Source of the DNA: Lingula anatina
Taxonomy: Eukaryota > Brachiopoda > Lingulata > Lingulida > Lingulidae
DNA: 64,000 bases
Assembly (NCBI RefSeq): GCF_001039355.2
Contig: NW_019775781.1
Span: forward strand, 151,024-215,023
Direction of reading: 5' to 3'
Numbering within the stretch: position 1 is the stretch's first letter; the number at the start of each line of letters is the position of its first letter. This document shows positions 1-10,597 of the stretch, piece after piece. The notes beneath the pieces are model-generated. The model saw only the letters and a program-made list of their open reading frames with translations, was not told the origin of the DNA and ran no database searches. Made by a program: the position numbers and the translations under genes.

Positions 1-47
1 TGTTTATGTATATGCTTATCAAGTATGCTTTTATTTCAATTTTCCAA

Positions 48-125
48 TGCAATTTAGCGTAAACCCCCAGGGAGTTAGGTCGATCTAGATGGATCGATCT
101 AAATCTACGGGAATGTAGTCTTAGG
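48..125. repeat. Partial copy of an AGATCGATC-rich inverted-repeat MITE
   Basis: This block matches one half of the foldback elements at 5939-6185 and 56511-56735. It shares the 'ccccagggagttaggtcgat' segment, the GATCGATC-type core and the 'gggaatg' end. Only half is present, so this copy is truncated. Confidence 0.6.
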
Positions 126-251
126 TGCCCATACATATTATATTTTTCAAGTGTGGAACCTTTATACGAGAACCTACTATAACCACATTATCTGTATACC
201 ACGCATGGTATAGAAGTATGGTACATGTACATGTATTAATATTGCCTCAAA

Positions 252-437
252 TTGTATATGAGACGAGTACTCAAGAAAAAGAAGTCAATAACGGGTGACC
301 CTGGTCACCCAGCGAATAGTTTACTTATGCCTATGTTATCAAATCGACTACAGTCATTAAAGACTACTGCCACAGGCACTAAAAATAGCTTTTACCCATC
401 AGCTGTACGTATTTTTAATGAGAAAAGTGAATTTTAA
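252..437 (+). pseudogene. 3' end of a non-LTR retrotransposon ORF (RT C-terminus)
   Basis: The reading frame ends in a segment containing KNSFYPSAVRIFN. That closely resembles the extreme C-terminus of many CR1/jockey-like reverse transcriptases (pattern 'N-SF-P-A-R-LN'). Only about 60 residues are open and there is no RT core upstream in the window, so this is a 5'-truncated LINE copy, the usual product of incomplete target-primed integration. Followed by AT-rich sequence. The family assignment rests on this terminal motif alone. Confidence 0.55.
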
Positions 438-514
438 TTATTTTATTGTATTTTATTTTATCTACAGATCATATCAATTTTCTTTTTATACCTGTACTTT
501 TACACTGTAATAAG

Positions 515-2065
515 TGTTTGGCATTAAGACACACACAACACACGTTAGGCACCTAAACGCATTTAGAAATATGTGTAAAAGCTGAACACATAGCTTTTGA
601 AGCTTCCCACAAAAGAAAATGCTAGACATGTTTAGCAGTGTTAAACGTTTACTTATGTGTTTAGTTTCAAGGGTATATGATTCTATAATAAGTTTATCAC
701 AAGGCTAAGCACATTGGCTAAGCACTTTCCCTGCTAAGCGCGTGGAGCTGCTAAACATATGGAGCTGCTAAACGCTGCTGAACAACAAGTTTGGCTTTTC
801 AAGCTTCTCACAGAAGAAAATGCTTAACATATTTAGCGGTAATTCACTTTTAGCTATGTGATTAGCTTCACCGGTATATGATCCTGCTCGAACACTTTGT
901 GTCCTACCTTGCAGTAACTTGTGATTATTTTAAAATAGGCCTATTATGTAATCAGATAACAAATAACGTTTTCATGACGTTATCGGATGGTTACATACTG
1001 GCTATGGTACAGAATAACATTATCATAACGCTATGGTAATGTTATGCGTTATGCGTTAAACTCCATGCAAAATATTGTCCCAGCTGACAAAAAATAAATA
1101 AATAAATAAATAAAAACAGTAAGTTAACGATATAATTGTTGTAAAGTTAATTAATTACGTTTACACTAATTACAATTAGTAATGAAAGGGAAATCAAATA
1201 GATGAAAAGTTAGAGTGATATTGAGTGCAAATTAAGTTTCATCGAGTGTCAACAAGTGTAGAACATGTTTTTAATGTCAGAAAAAGATGGAAAAGGTCAA
1301 AGCCAATAACATTTAATGTGATCGGTTAATTTCATAACAGATTTCGATTTTGATTCACTGTAATGCCAATAGTATTTTGGATGAGTTTAGTTGAAAACAA
1401 GACTCTTAGACATTACCTAATAAGGGAATGTTCTATGGTAAAGTAAACATGACAATGGAAAGTTTCTGGAAATCACGCCATAAACAATAAAAAGAACATA
1501 ATTACACGCGTGATCAGTACAGAGAATTAGAGTATAAATATGGGTAAATTTGTATGAAAATTAAGTGGTGAATAAATGATTGAAGACTCCAGAACTTCGT
1601 CGTCGTTATAATATAATCATTATAGAAATATTCAAAGACCGTTTCTACAAGACTACATGTATGATAACGTAATCATTAATTAGCGGGAAAACATTAACTA
1701 ATGTTTTGAAAACCTTTTTTTTAAATGAATATCCAAAACAACTCTTACGCTGTTTGAACTACATTCAACGGTTAATTATAAATTGGGCTATGAGTTAGTC
1801 GGCGACTAGAACGGTGCGAATTGTAGAATCTTCGGACTATTGTTACAGAAATAACCAGCATGTGACGGAAGCTTAAATATACTATTATACTGAATACCCC
1901 AACTCGGATGTTCCATTCCTCACGTCTGGAAAAGATTAAATAGACGTCAATACCTTACCGTACTTAAGAGCTAAGCACGTCAACAAAATGAGATATAACA
2001 GGCGCTTAGAAATGCGTTTAGAGGCTAAAGACTGTTTATACAGTATACCTGTACGTCGAAATACG
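515..2065. repeat. Interspersed repeat, copy 1 (second copy at 35600-37050)
   Basis: Several blocks recur in the same order in both copies: 'cgcatttagaaat', 'aagcacattggctaagca', 'ctgctaaacatatgga', 'aactccatgcaaaat', 'gatgtcccagct' (here 'attgtcccagct'), 'aaccgtttctacaa' (here 'gaccgtttctacaa'), 'taatgttttgaaaac' and 'caggcgcttagaaat'. No coding capacity was recognised. A segment around 560-690 is repeated at 790-890. The (AAAT)n microsatellite at 1091-1113 lies inside. This copy lacks the MITE found in the other copy and so shows an empty insertion site near 641-650. Confidence 0.65.
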
Positions 2066-2118
2066 TATGCAGTTTAAAATACGACATATCAAGGCTTACA
2101 CGTCGCCTTCACTGCGAC

Positions 2119-2470
2119 CGGACGGCCTTGTGGTGAGAGTGTCCGCCTCCGGAGCGGGAGGACGTGGGTTCAAAACCCGTCCGGGGACATACCAGTCCTT
2201 TATAAACGGTACCTGCTGTCTCCCCGCTTGGCACTCAGCACTTTGGGGTTGAAGCAGGGTCCTGGTCAGGCAGAGAACGATATTGTAAGATTGATAGCAC
2301 TCAGCGCCTCATACGGCAGCGGGGCTGTATCCTCCCCAGGGAGGCGAGATTGTACACAGCGTGTTTTGACCAGTTGTATACTTGTTATATGTATGTACAT
2401 ATTTGTAAAGTCTAACGAACATATTCATATGGAGTTTAGACTTAAAATAAATATATTATTATTATTAAAA
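2119..2470 (+). repeat. tRNA-derived SINE
   Basis: The head resembles a tRNA. An A box (tggtgagagtg) lies at 2131-2141 and a B box (ggttcaaaacc) at 2167-2177. Between them is an anticodon-like hairpin (ccgc/gcgg stem, 7-nt loop containing CCG, so Arg-like). These form an internal RNA polymerase III promoter. A roughly 200-bp unique body follows ('ccccgcttggcactcagca' near 2223), then an (ATT)n tail at 2450-2466. The tail and body mark this as a SINE and not a functional tRNA gene. The body may belong to one of the conserved-core SINE superfamilies of marine invertebrates, but I cannot name which. Confidence 0.8.
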
Positions 2471-2711
2471 CTCACCTTACGGATCAAGTAAATAAGTGAT
2501 GGGACGTAATGGACTTACATTTATGGAATATGAAGTGTTAAAGAATTTGATCACAAATCGGTTAATTAAGGATAATGGCAAATCAGTACAGTATGAAAAA
2601 CATTTTACAAGGGATGCAATTTAAAAAAAATCACTTCTAGAGAGGTATCAGTAAGATGAGAACTGGTTTAGAACAAGATATTATATTTCTCAACTAGAAA
2701 AGCACTCCGAG

Positions 2712-2932
2712 ACCGCAGACATCCGCCAAGGCAGCGATTTTTGATTATCACTGATTATTGATTGACTGTTGATCCGGATCACCAGCAAAAGCTAATAATG
2801 TCTTCCTTGGCCCACTTCTGACAGTTCCTGAGAATTTCATCAAAATCGGTCCATAACTTTTTGAGTTATGTTGGTGACAGACAGACAAACAGGGGTGAAA
2901 ACATAACCTCCTTGGCGGAGGTAATGAAAATG
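2712..2932. repeat. Interspersed repeat ending in 'cataacctccttggcggaggtaat'-type sequence
   Basis: The segment runs through 'gatccggatcaccagcaaaa', 'tgacagacagacaaaca' and 'gggtgaaaacataacctcct'. I recognise this as a very common dispersed repeat of marine invertebrate genomes, usually with the 'gacaaacaaacaaac' step before the conserved end. The apparent minus-strand ORF over it is a by-product of the repeat. From 2933 to about 3600 I see only AT-rich unique sequence. Confidence 0.6.
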
Positions 2933-3599
2933 TTCCATGCAATGTAATATGGAATGGAATATTTTTGCCATGTAATCAATCTGTAATTAAAGCATTCCAA
3001 TGGAAAATTCTGCATGGAATTTATCACACAAGAAAATATTAAAAGGAATGTAAGATTTCACATAGTTTTCGTAATTATTGTTCTTTTGTGATATATTCCA
3101 TTTCTATGTAGAACATTTTTAAAAATGTGGAAATTAATAAATTGTGACATAGTTAGTCAAGATGGAAAAATTGGAAACATATACTCAACAACAGATTAGT
3201 AATAAAAGATAATGATTCTTAGGTATATAATGTTTCTGTATAACTGTAGAGAAGATAAAGCTGATATTGATTCATTTTTTATCAATGATAAGCTTTATTT
3301 CAAATTGTTCATGCTTGAAATTTATGAATAAATTTTAATACAAAATACCAGGTGCTTAGTACTAGTACTTTCTAAGGAATAAAATTTCACAATTCAAATT
3401 ATGTTGTATGCTTCATACAGTACATGAACTGTGATACTGCAATAAGTCAGGATAGGCTGTTATCATTAACAGACAATTCTGCACCTATTACAATTGGTGA
3501 GTTGCAAGGAGGTCCTGACCTTGACCAACAGGCCTAGTGTACAGGAAGAGGAAGACCCTACAAGGGAAAGCCCTGAAAGTCAGGATGAATGGGAAACAG

Positions 3600-4620
3600 A
3601 CAATAACATTATCTGCAAGTCATGATGCTGAGCAGAATAATAAACAGTTAATCTTCCTGCAATCCCTGAGAATGGGGAAAATAAACAATAAAACCACCTG
3701 AAACCTATGGAAGTGGGTAGGGTAATAAACAATTAACAAATAAACAGGACAATTATCTGCAATCCATGAAATGGGGGAGGAAAATAAACAGTACAATTGC
3801 CTGCAACCCAAAGAGAATGGGCAAGTGGAACCAATGGAAATTGAGAAAAAAATAAGCAGCCAGTCATGGTAGGGTTGGGGGGATAAAGAGTATAATCACA
3901 TGTAACCTTTGCAATTGGAAGAAAATCATAAACAGTAAAATTATCTGCAACCCATAAAAATGAAAGTAAAGTCCCTTTTCATATTGTTTTTTCAGGGCTC
4001 GAAATGAATGCATGTTGCCATGGTAAAGTTAATTCAACCATTCTATTATAAAATACACATAAAATGGAATTTGTATTACGTGTACCATCTTGGGTTTAAG
4101 AAATACCAAATAAATAAAATAATACTGGCAAAAATAAAAGTTGTGTTAAAAGTAATTGGCTAAATTTTCGGGTATTATATTTAACTATAATAAAGAGATG
4201 TGGTGATTGGACAAAAGCTTTTTAAAAAGTTCACTATCTACAAGACTAGTATCGCTTATAATCTTTTTCAGTTTTGGAAGCCACCCTTTCCATATAAATG
4301 TTTTTTAAACAGGAAGGTCCAATCCCACAATTCTTCTGCACATCATAGTAAGGGAAAAAATAAAAGTAAAATTTCTGCAACCCATGAAAATATTGAAAAA
4401 AATAAGCTGGAGGAAATTTTTCTGCACACCATGAAATAGGAGAGTAAATAAACAGTACAAACATCTACAACCTCTTTTTAAGTTGGAGGATAATAAGTAG
4501 CTAACTTCACTGCCACCTATTAAATGGGGAGAAAATAAATGGTAAAATCACCTGCAACCTTCGATATTATGGAGGATAATAAACAGTAAAATTACCTGTG
4601 CCTATAGAAAGGGGAAGTTT
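3600..4620. repeat. Degenerate minisatellite, units of roughly 55-65 bp
   Basis: The motif 'aataaacagtaaaatnacctgcaacccatgaaaatggg' recurs in diverged form at least ten times, for example near 3640, 3690, 3745, 3790, 3930, 4380, 4450, 4550 and 4575. Small ORFs on both strands here are repeat artefacts. From 4620 to 4983 only AT-rich sequence and an (AAT)n run at 4707-4735 are visible. Confidence 0.7.
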
Positions 4621-4983
4621 AGTGAATATTGCAAGTGCTTGCAACTCATTAAATGTGCTATTCACTCATCCTCAATATATAGGTCCATTTGAAAGAAACA
4701 AAAAAAAAAATAATAATAATAATAATAGTAATAATAAATGAAAATAAAATTGAATATATATTAGTGAAATCATTTGTTCTAAATCACTGTCGACATGGAT
4801 AAATTTGCCTTACTGTATGGGAATTTTCGTATTCAGTAATGAGAGTGTTGGCCTATTTTAGTAACGAAAGTTTAAAAACAACCATTTTGACAATATGTGA
4901 AAATAAAATAACCTTCTTATCTGATTAATTGTGCTATGTGAACAAACAGTACCATCTACTACATTGTAATAAAAGCTGGCACA

Positions 4984-5365
4984 CCTACCACATTGTGTCT
5001 GTGGATCACATCTACTGCAATCAGTCAGCAGACATGTACAATTAATACTCCACAAGTTATATACACCTATCACATTGTGTCTGTGGATCACATCTACTGC
5101 AATCAGTCAGCAGACATGTACAATTAATACTCCACAAGCTATATACGCCTACCACATTGTGTCCGTGGATCACATCTACTGCAATCAGCCAGCAGACATG
5201 TACAATTAATACCCCACAAGCTATATACGCCTACCACATTGTTTCCGTGGATCACATCTACTGCAATCAGTCAGCAGAAATGTACAATTAATACTTTACA
5301 AGAAATATATACCTACCACATTGTGTCTGTGGATCACATCTACTGCAATCAGCCAGCAGATACGT
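4984..5365. repeat. 82-bp tandem repeat, about 4.6 copies
   Basis: Unit starts (cct-a-y-cacattgt) are at 4984, 5066, 5148, 5230 and 5312, exactly 82 bases apart. Each unit contains 'ggatcacatctactgcaatc' and 'cagcagacatgtacaatt'. The copies differ by a few substitutions and no indels. No gene was seen in the following 5366-5935. Confidence 0.92.
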
Positions 5366-5938
5366 AGCAGTCCAGTTGCTGCTCCCTCACTCAATATCGG
5401 CTCTGCACCTACGCACGGGCCGATGAGAAACTAAAGACCTAATGTCTTTTAGCCTGCTTCGACCCAATATACCTGTAAATAACAGCTAGTTCACTTAGTG
5501 ATATATATATCGATATTACTATTAGTATCGTACTAGTACAACTACTTTGTTTTAATATGCAGCAATCAAAAGGTTAATGTGACTACTGTCGGTGCCAGTG
5601 TCTGGCAGTTTTGACGCCTTGACATCTTATTTTAATTAATTGGGTGTGTCAAATGCAAGAAAGGCATAGAGTCACGAAAGTGTCACCATTCATTAAAAAC
5701 AACATTTCCCTATTTCACTGAAATATCTCCAAAACAGATGAGTTCTTGAACTTCAAAATTAGTAACTAGCTACCTGATGTAAAGCTACCTGACATATAGT
5801 TAAGATAACAACTTCTTTGATCATAGACGAGTAAATACATTTTACAAACTAACAACTCCTTAAATGACATTTTAATCAATCTGGCACGAAGGGAACAATA
5901 TGGAAAACCTAGAATGAAATATACTGTAATACTTAACT

Positions 5939-6185
5939 GGGTTCCCATCCCTAGATCGATCCATCTTGATCGACCTAGCTCCCTGGGGAGTCTCACTTAA
6001 TTGCTATCAACTTATATGGCTTAAAGGTCTGTCACACCTACCAAATCAGCTAGGGTAAAGATAATTACCCCCTAACAGCTTTACTAGGCGTGACAGATAT
6101 TTAAGCCGATTAGGTTGAGAGCAATTTAGTGAGCCTCCCCAGGGAGATAGATCCATCCAAATATCTGTGGGGATGGTCGCTAAGA
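5939..6185. mobile_element. Foldback MITE, full-length copy
   Basis: The two halves are inverted: 'gggttcccatccctagatcgatccat...ctccctgggg' at the left and 'ccccagggagatagatccat...ctgtggggatgg' at the right, with an inner inverted pair 'attgctatcaac' / 'gagagcaattt'. It is non-coding. The same element recurs at 56511-56735. The 900 bases after it hold no feature I can support. Confidence 0.75.
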
Positions 6186-7130
6186 GTCTAATATATTCTT
6201 TACACATTGTATCACTCTGGACTACTATTAAGCCGCACCATACACGGGTGTGAAATGCATACATTGTGTTGACGTTATACGACTAGTACGTCTCAACAAC
6301 CACAATATCACATTGACTTAATTATATATAAAGCATATCTTTGATAACAGCATGTGACCTGGGAATAACATTATTTATGGATAAATCAATAAAGTTTATA
6401 TCTGTGAGGACGACCTAATCTATCATTTGATAATAAAAGCACGCACCACTCGTTATTTCGACAGAACACATCTGATCGTTAAGAAGCTCAAGGTTGGGTC
6501 GACTTCACTTCTTAAGAAAACAATTAGGCGATGGCAGGTATTTTCTTCATTTAATGATAGATGTGTTACAGAGCATCTGTATGTTAAATTAGTTGTTATT
6601 TCAGACGGGTAAGATTTACTTGATCATTTTTAGCCATTGCAAGAGTATGAACATCAATTTTCAGTAAATGAGCATGAGTCTTACAGTATGAAATAAGGTG
6701 CCCAGCTATCACATAAAGTTTTGAAAACGTATTACATAATTACTTTTAAGTTTTTAGAATACATTTTTGTAAAACAACACAAGGATACTTTTAAAACAAT
6801 ATATATGAACCTAAATAAAATGTTGCAGTAGAGAGTATTAAAATTGTATGAATAATTTTTAATAACTGAGGGAGAATCTCATAACAATATCATAATCATA
6901 TGAGGACATGTCTTAGTTTTGTGTAATTGTTTCTTTTAACCACAGTACTCTCGTGCTTGGATTCTGTTTTATTTGGACTTTGTAGAATATGCAGCATTGT
7001 TTTTCTTGTGTGAATCAAATTAAACAATTCTCCTTGTCTTAAAGTTGCTGAGAAATAATATTATGAATATTTAAACGCTTTTTTTTCACAACATTTGGTG
7101 GAAGACGTGCATAAACATTTTATATGTTAG

Positions 7131-8000
7131 CAATAAGGAGGCCAATCAGTTAACAAGCCAACCCTGCCCCTCCCTTCTCTACCCTCTGTCCCAGCCACTA
7201 CATCACAATCAGCCAGCAGAGTACAATACAGTGTACCCCGTGATACAGTTTATTAAATAAGTTAATAAGTCAACCTGCCCCCCTCCCCNNNNNNNNNNNN
7301 NNNNNNNNNNNNNNNNNNNNNNNNNNNNNNNNNNNNNNNNNNNNNNNNNNNNNNNNNNNNNNNNNNNNNNNNNNNNNNNNNNNNNNNNNNNNNNNNNNNN
7401 NNNNNNNNNNNNNNNNNNNNNNNNNNNNNNNNNNNNNNNNNNNNNNNNNNNNNNNNNNNNNNNNNNNNNNNNNNNNNNNNNNNNNNNNNNNNNNNNNNNN
7501 NNNNNNNNNNNNNNNNNNNNNNNNNNNNNNNNNNNNNNNNNNNNNNNNNNNNNNNNNNNNNNNNNNNNNNNNNNNNNNNNNNNNNNNNNNNNNNNNNNNN
7601 NNNNNNNNNNNNNNNNNNNNNNNNNNNNNNNNNNNNNNNNNNNNNNNNNNNNNNNNNNNNNNNNNNNNNNNNNNNNNNNNNNNNNNNNNNNNAAATATAA
7701 GTTAATAAGTCAACCTGCCCCCCCCCCCCCCCACTACCCTCTGTTCAGGCCTCTACATTATAATCAGCTGATAAAGAACAATACATGATGCAGTTCAGAA
7801 AAAACAGTTAATAAATTAACTCTGACCTCCTTTCCCTCCCCTACTGCCCTGTATTAGCAGTAAGGACGCCAATCAGTAAATAAGATAACCCTGCTCCTCC
7901 CAACTGTCCTCTCTCCTTGCCACAGCAACATGGTCAGATGATAGAGTACAGAACAGTGTGTCTTCTGGTGTAGTTCAATTACATCAGTTAAAACGTCAAC
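7131..8000. repeat. C-rich tandem repeat, units of about 130-185 bp, interrupted by an assembly gap
   Basis: Units contain 'aataagttaataagtcaacc(c)tgcccc', a pyrimidine-rich stretch with 'ctctgtccc' or 'ctctgttcagg', and 'cagagtacaatacagtgt'. They recur before and after the run of N. The sequence immediately on both sides of the gap is the same phrase (gttaataagtcaacctgccc), so the gap is probably an unresolved expansion of this repeat. Confidence 0.75.
7289..7692. other. Assembly gap (404 N)
   Basis: An unbroken run of N. The true length is unknown because it lies inside a tandem repeat. Confidence 1.
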
Positions 8001-9735
8001 CCTGACTTCTCTATAATTGCAGAGACCCGTCTTATCAGTCATAATGTATAACTAAACGACCCATCTAAATTTCATAATTTAAATCAGTCTAGACCTAGGT
8101 GATCTTTGTCTTTTCTCAGACTGTATTATGATATTTTTGTCTGGTTTTGGCATAGATAAAACTTGTCCATAGATTACAATTTCATCATGTGCTTGTCAGG
8201 TGATACGTTCAGAGATTAAACCTTAATGGAGATCAATAGATATAAGCTTTTTTAAGTGTATTTATCTGTTGTTTATGATGTTTTTAAAACTGCTGCTTAC
8301 TTGATTTGTTCATTGTAGTTGCAATGGAGGTTATTATTGAAAGAAAGTGTAGATGTAAGATGGATGTTTACATTGATTATTCAATATATCATAACAAAAT
8401 GTTTTGTTAATAATTATTATTCCGGGGTGCTATTAAAATGAATCTGAGAAAGTATAGTTTTGACGAGTTAGCCGAACAGTGTCAGTGTCATCACAGTGAT
8501 GGTATGTAAGGTAAACAGCTTCACAGAATTAAAATATCATTGACGTTTAACTTTGGCCTCAACATTAGATATTTATTTGAACTCAACCTGTGGGAGGTTC
8601 TGGTAAACATGATCAAGGGTTCTCCATATGCTTTTATGATAGCGATACCTTGATAGCTATGTTTGATCGGTGGAAGGTTTAAAAGACTAGTGTTGATGGT
8701 TAGAAGAAATACAGCATGGAAAGGTGGCAACATTTCTATTGACATCCTTCCTTTCACTTTCACCCGGAAATGAAAAAAAAATATAGAAATTATCTGCATC
8801 AATTTACGAATTGAAAACGGAGACCTACCTCCCCAATACACCTGTAAGTAAAAGACATTGTTCACATTGTCAATAAGTCATTGAAGCTGAGAAATACTTC
8901 ACCCTAGAGTGAAGAAACGTCAAAGAGAGTGTAGAGAATCTCAGATTACTTTATAGTCTTAAGAGGCAAAATATGTTGAAATACATGTATGTGCAGGAAT
9001 TTTAACAGCTCTTTGCTGCAGTCTTCCTCAGTACTATTGTTTGACCACTAGGTGGAGCTGTGGTCAAAATGATGTTATAGAGTGGACTAAGCCTGTGTCC
9101 TCCCCTCCCCCTCCAATCACGGTCCATTGTCATTGTATGATATCCCGATACAGTACTATAAGTACCAGGGTATATATATGGAAAATATAGTAATGATTGT
9201 AAATAATGGAAACAAGAAAAAAATATATAGTGCTATACAATATACATTATAAAAATGTACAAGTATTTAACTAGTAATTTTCTTTTGATTCCATGTTGAT
9301 CGCATAAGTAGTGAATTTAATCCTCCTCTTTGTCACAATGGGGGCATTTTCGCTCCGACGGTTGTCTTTTGGGTTTTGTATGTCGCTATCTTTTAACTTC
9401 TAGATTATGATCACTTATTCTTATTTTTGCCAAAAGTGTTTTGTGGGTACGTGGAATATTCATTTTTAGGTTTGGTTCGGGCTCGTATTGATTTTTGAAT
9501 ATTTTTGTATGTACTTAGCTTATTATTTTCTGATTTTATTTCAATGGCTATTTCACTCTCTAGATTGTGGATTTTATTGTCAGTTGTGGTGGAAATTGGA
9601 TGATTTAGTCCCCAACATGAAGTCAAATATGACGAAGCCCAAAACCAGTTATTTTCCCTTTTTGTTTGTTCCCTGATGTATGCTTGCTTGACAATTATTT
9701 GCTCTGGGAGGTAAGTCAGCCTTTCACTTTATCTT
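8001..9735. other. Gene-free stretch with one short dispersed repeat
   Basis: No convincing exon was seen. The block at about 8995-9095, with 'ctgcagtcttcctcagtac', 'gaccactaggtggagctgtgg' and 'gatgttatagagtgga', recurs in inverted orientation at 61915-62005, so it is a dispersed repeat. The 114-codon minus-strand ORF at 8521-8865 has no recognisable domain. Confidence 0.5.
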
Positions 9736-9867
9736 AATACTAATTTTACAATGTCCAGGTATGGTGGGACACGCCTAGGTTCTGCACGGCAGGCATTATT
9801 GCTGGCTGACCTTCTCACACCAAGTGCCCATTTACAACTTCTTTAAGTGTATTTGTTCAAAGGACAA

Positions 9868-10132
9868 TTAGGTTATTTTATTTAATGACATTATTTTCTC
9901 TGTGAAGATTTCTTGATCCCAGATTTCACATCCATATGAAAGGATGGGTTTAATCATCTTGGCGAAAAGATTCATTGTAATTATGGGCGAGGAAATTTCT
10001 TGTGATGCTAGTATTCCCTTTAGAGTAAACATGACTTTCATGGCTTTTTGTTTGAGTTTTCCATCGGATGTTTTAATGAACATGTACTTCACTTATTAAG
10101 TCATCTATGAAGATGTTGAATAGGACCGGGTT
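9868..10132 (-). pseudogene. Non-LTR reverse transcriptase fragment (deleted)
   Basis: On the minus strand, 10132-10091 reads NPVLFNIFIDDLIS, the conserved RT motif just before the catalytic YxDD block. A shifted frame then gives AMKVMFTLKGIL and IKPILSYGCEIW, typical of the region after the RT core where the chain ends in 'LYGCEVWG'. The catalytic block that should lie between is missing, so this is an internally deleted, frame-shifted LINE remnant. Its position upstream of the GBP-like gene is probably coincidental. Confidence 0.75.
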
Positions 10133-10304
10133 AATGTACATGTAACTGCATGGAAGCAATTAAGTACTAATTTGAAACAAATGTATTCATAATGACAGTG
10201 TGTAGTATATGTTAAATTTTTGTCTTTGTTCATGTAGCCCGTATAACACATCATATAATATAATATAATACCACATCCTCATTTCAGAAACCAGCTCTGG
10301 AAAC

Positions 10305-10597
10305 ATGGCAGCAGATAACACGTCGCTGACGGCCCCTCATAGACGACAGGGCTACGAGATATTGCCCATCTCCCAAAGAGATCTAGCGAAAAAGCAAACC
10401 TCTGTGCCTCTGATTTTGCCGAACGACTTTCACTATGATGCCACTTCAGGCAAGGTCGTTAAGCAGACAGGTGTGAAAAGAACCCACCTGGTCGTGGTGA
10501 ACGAGGCACTGGAGCTGCTGCAAGATGTAACAGATCCAGTCAGTGTAGTGGGGATTTGTGGAGCAGCACGGAGTGGAAAGTCTTACCTTATGTCAAG
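10305..10597 (+). CDS. GBP-like gene, coding exon 1 (P-loop)
   Basis: 97 codons plus two bases. The first 60 residues are polar, and the GTP-binding P-loop lies at about residues 84-91. The donor is TCAAG/GTATAT. The exon has a leader of 17 bases after a 3' splice site at 10287 (catttcag). Confidence 0.88.

Noticed and set aside
2119-2190. A tRNA-Arg-like gene
   Set aside because: A and B boxes and an anticodon hairpin are present, but the sequence continues into a SINE body with an (ATT)n tail.
4984-5365. CRISPR-like regular array
   Set aside because: Whole 82-bp units repeat with no variable spacers, in an animal genome. It is a minisatellite.
8521-8865. 114-codon minus-strand ORF
   Set aside because: AT-rich, no motif, no neighbouring exons.
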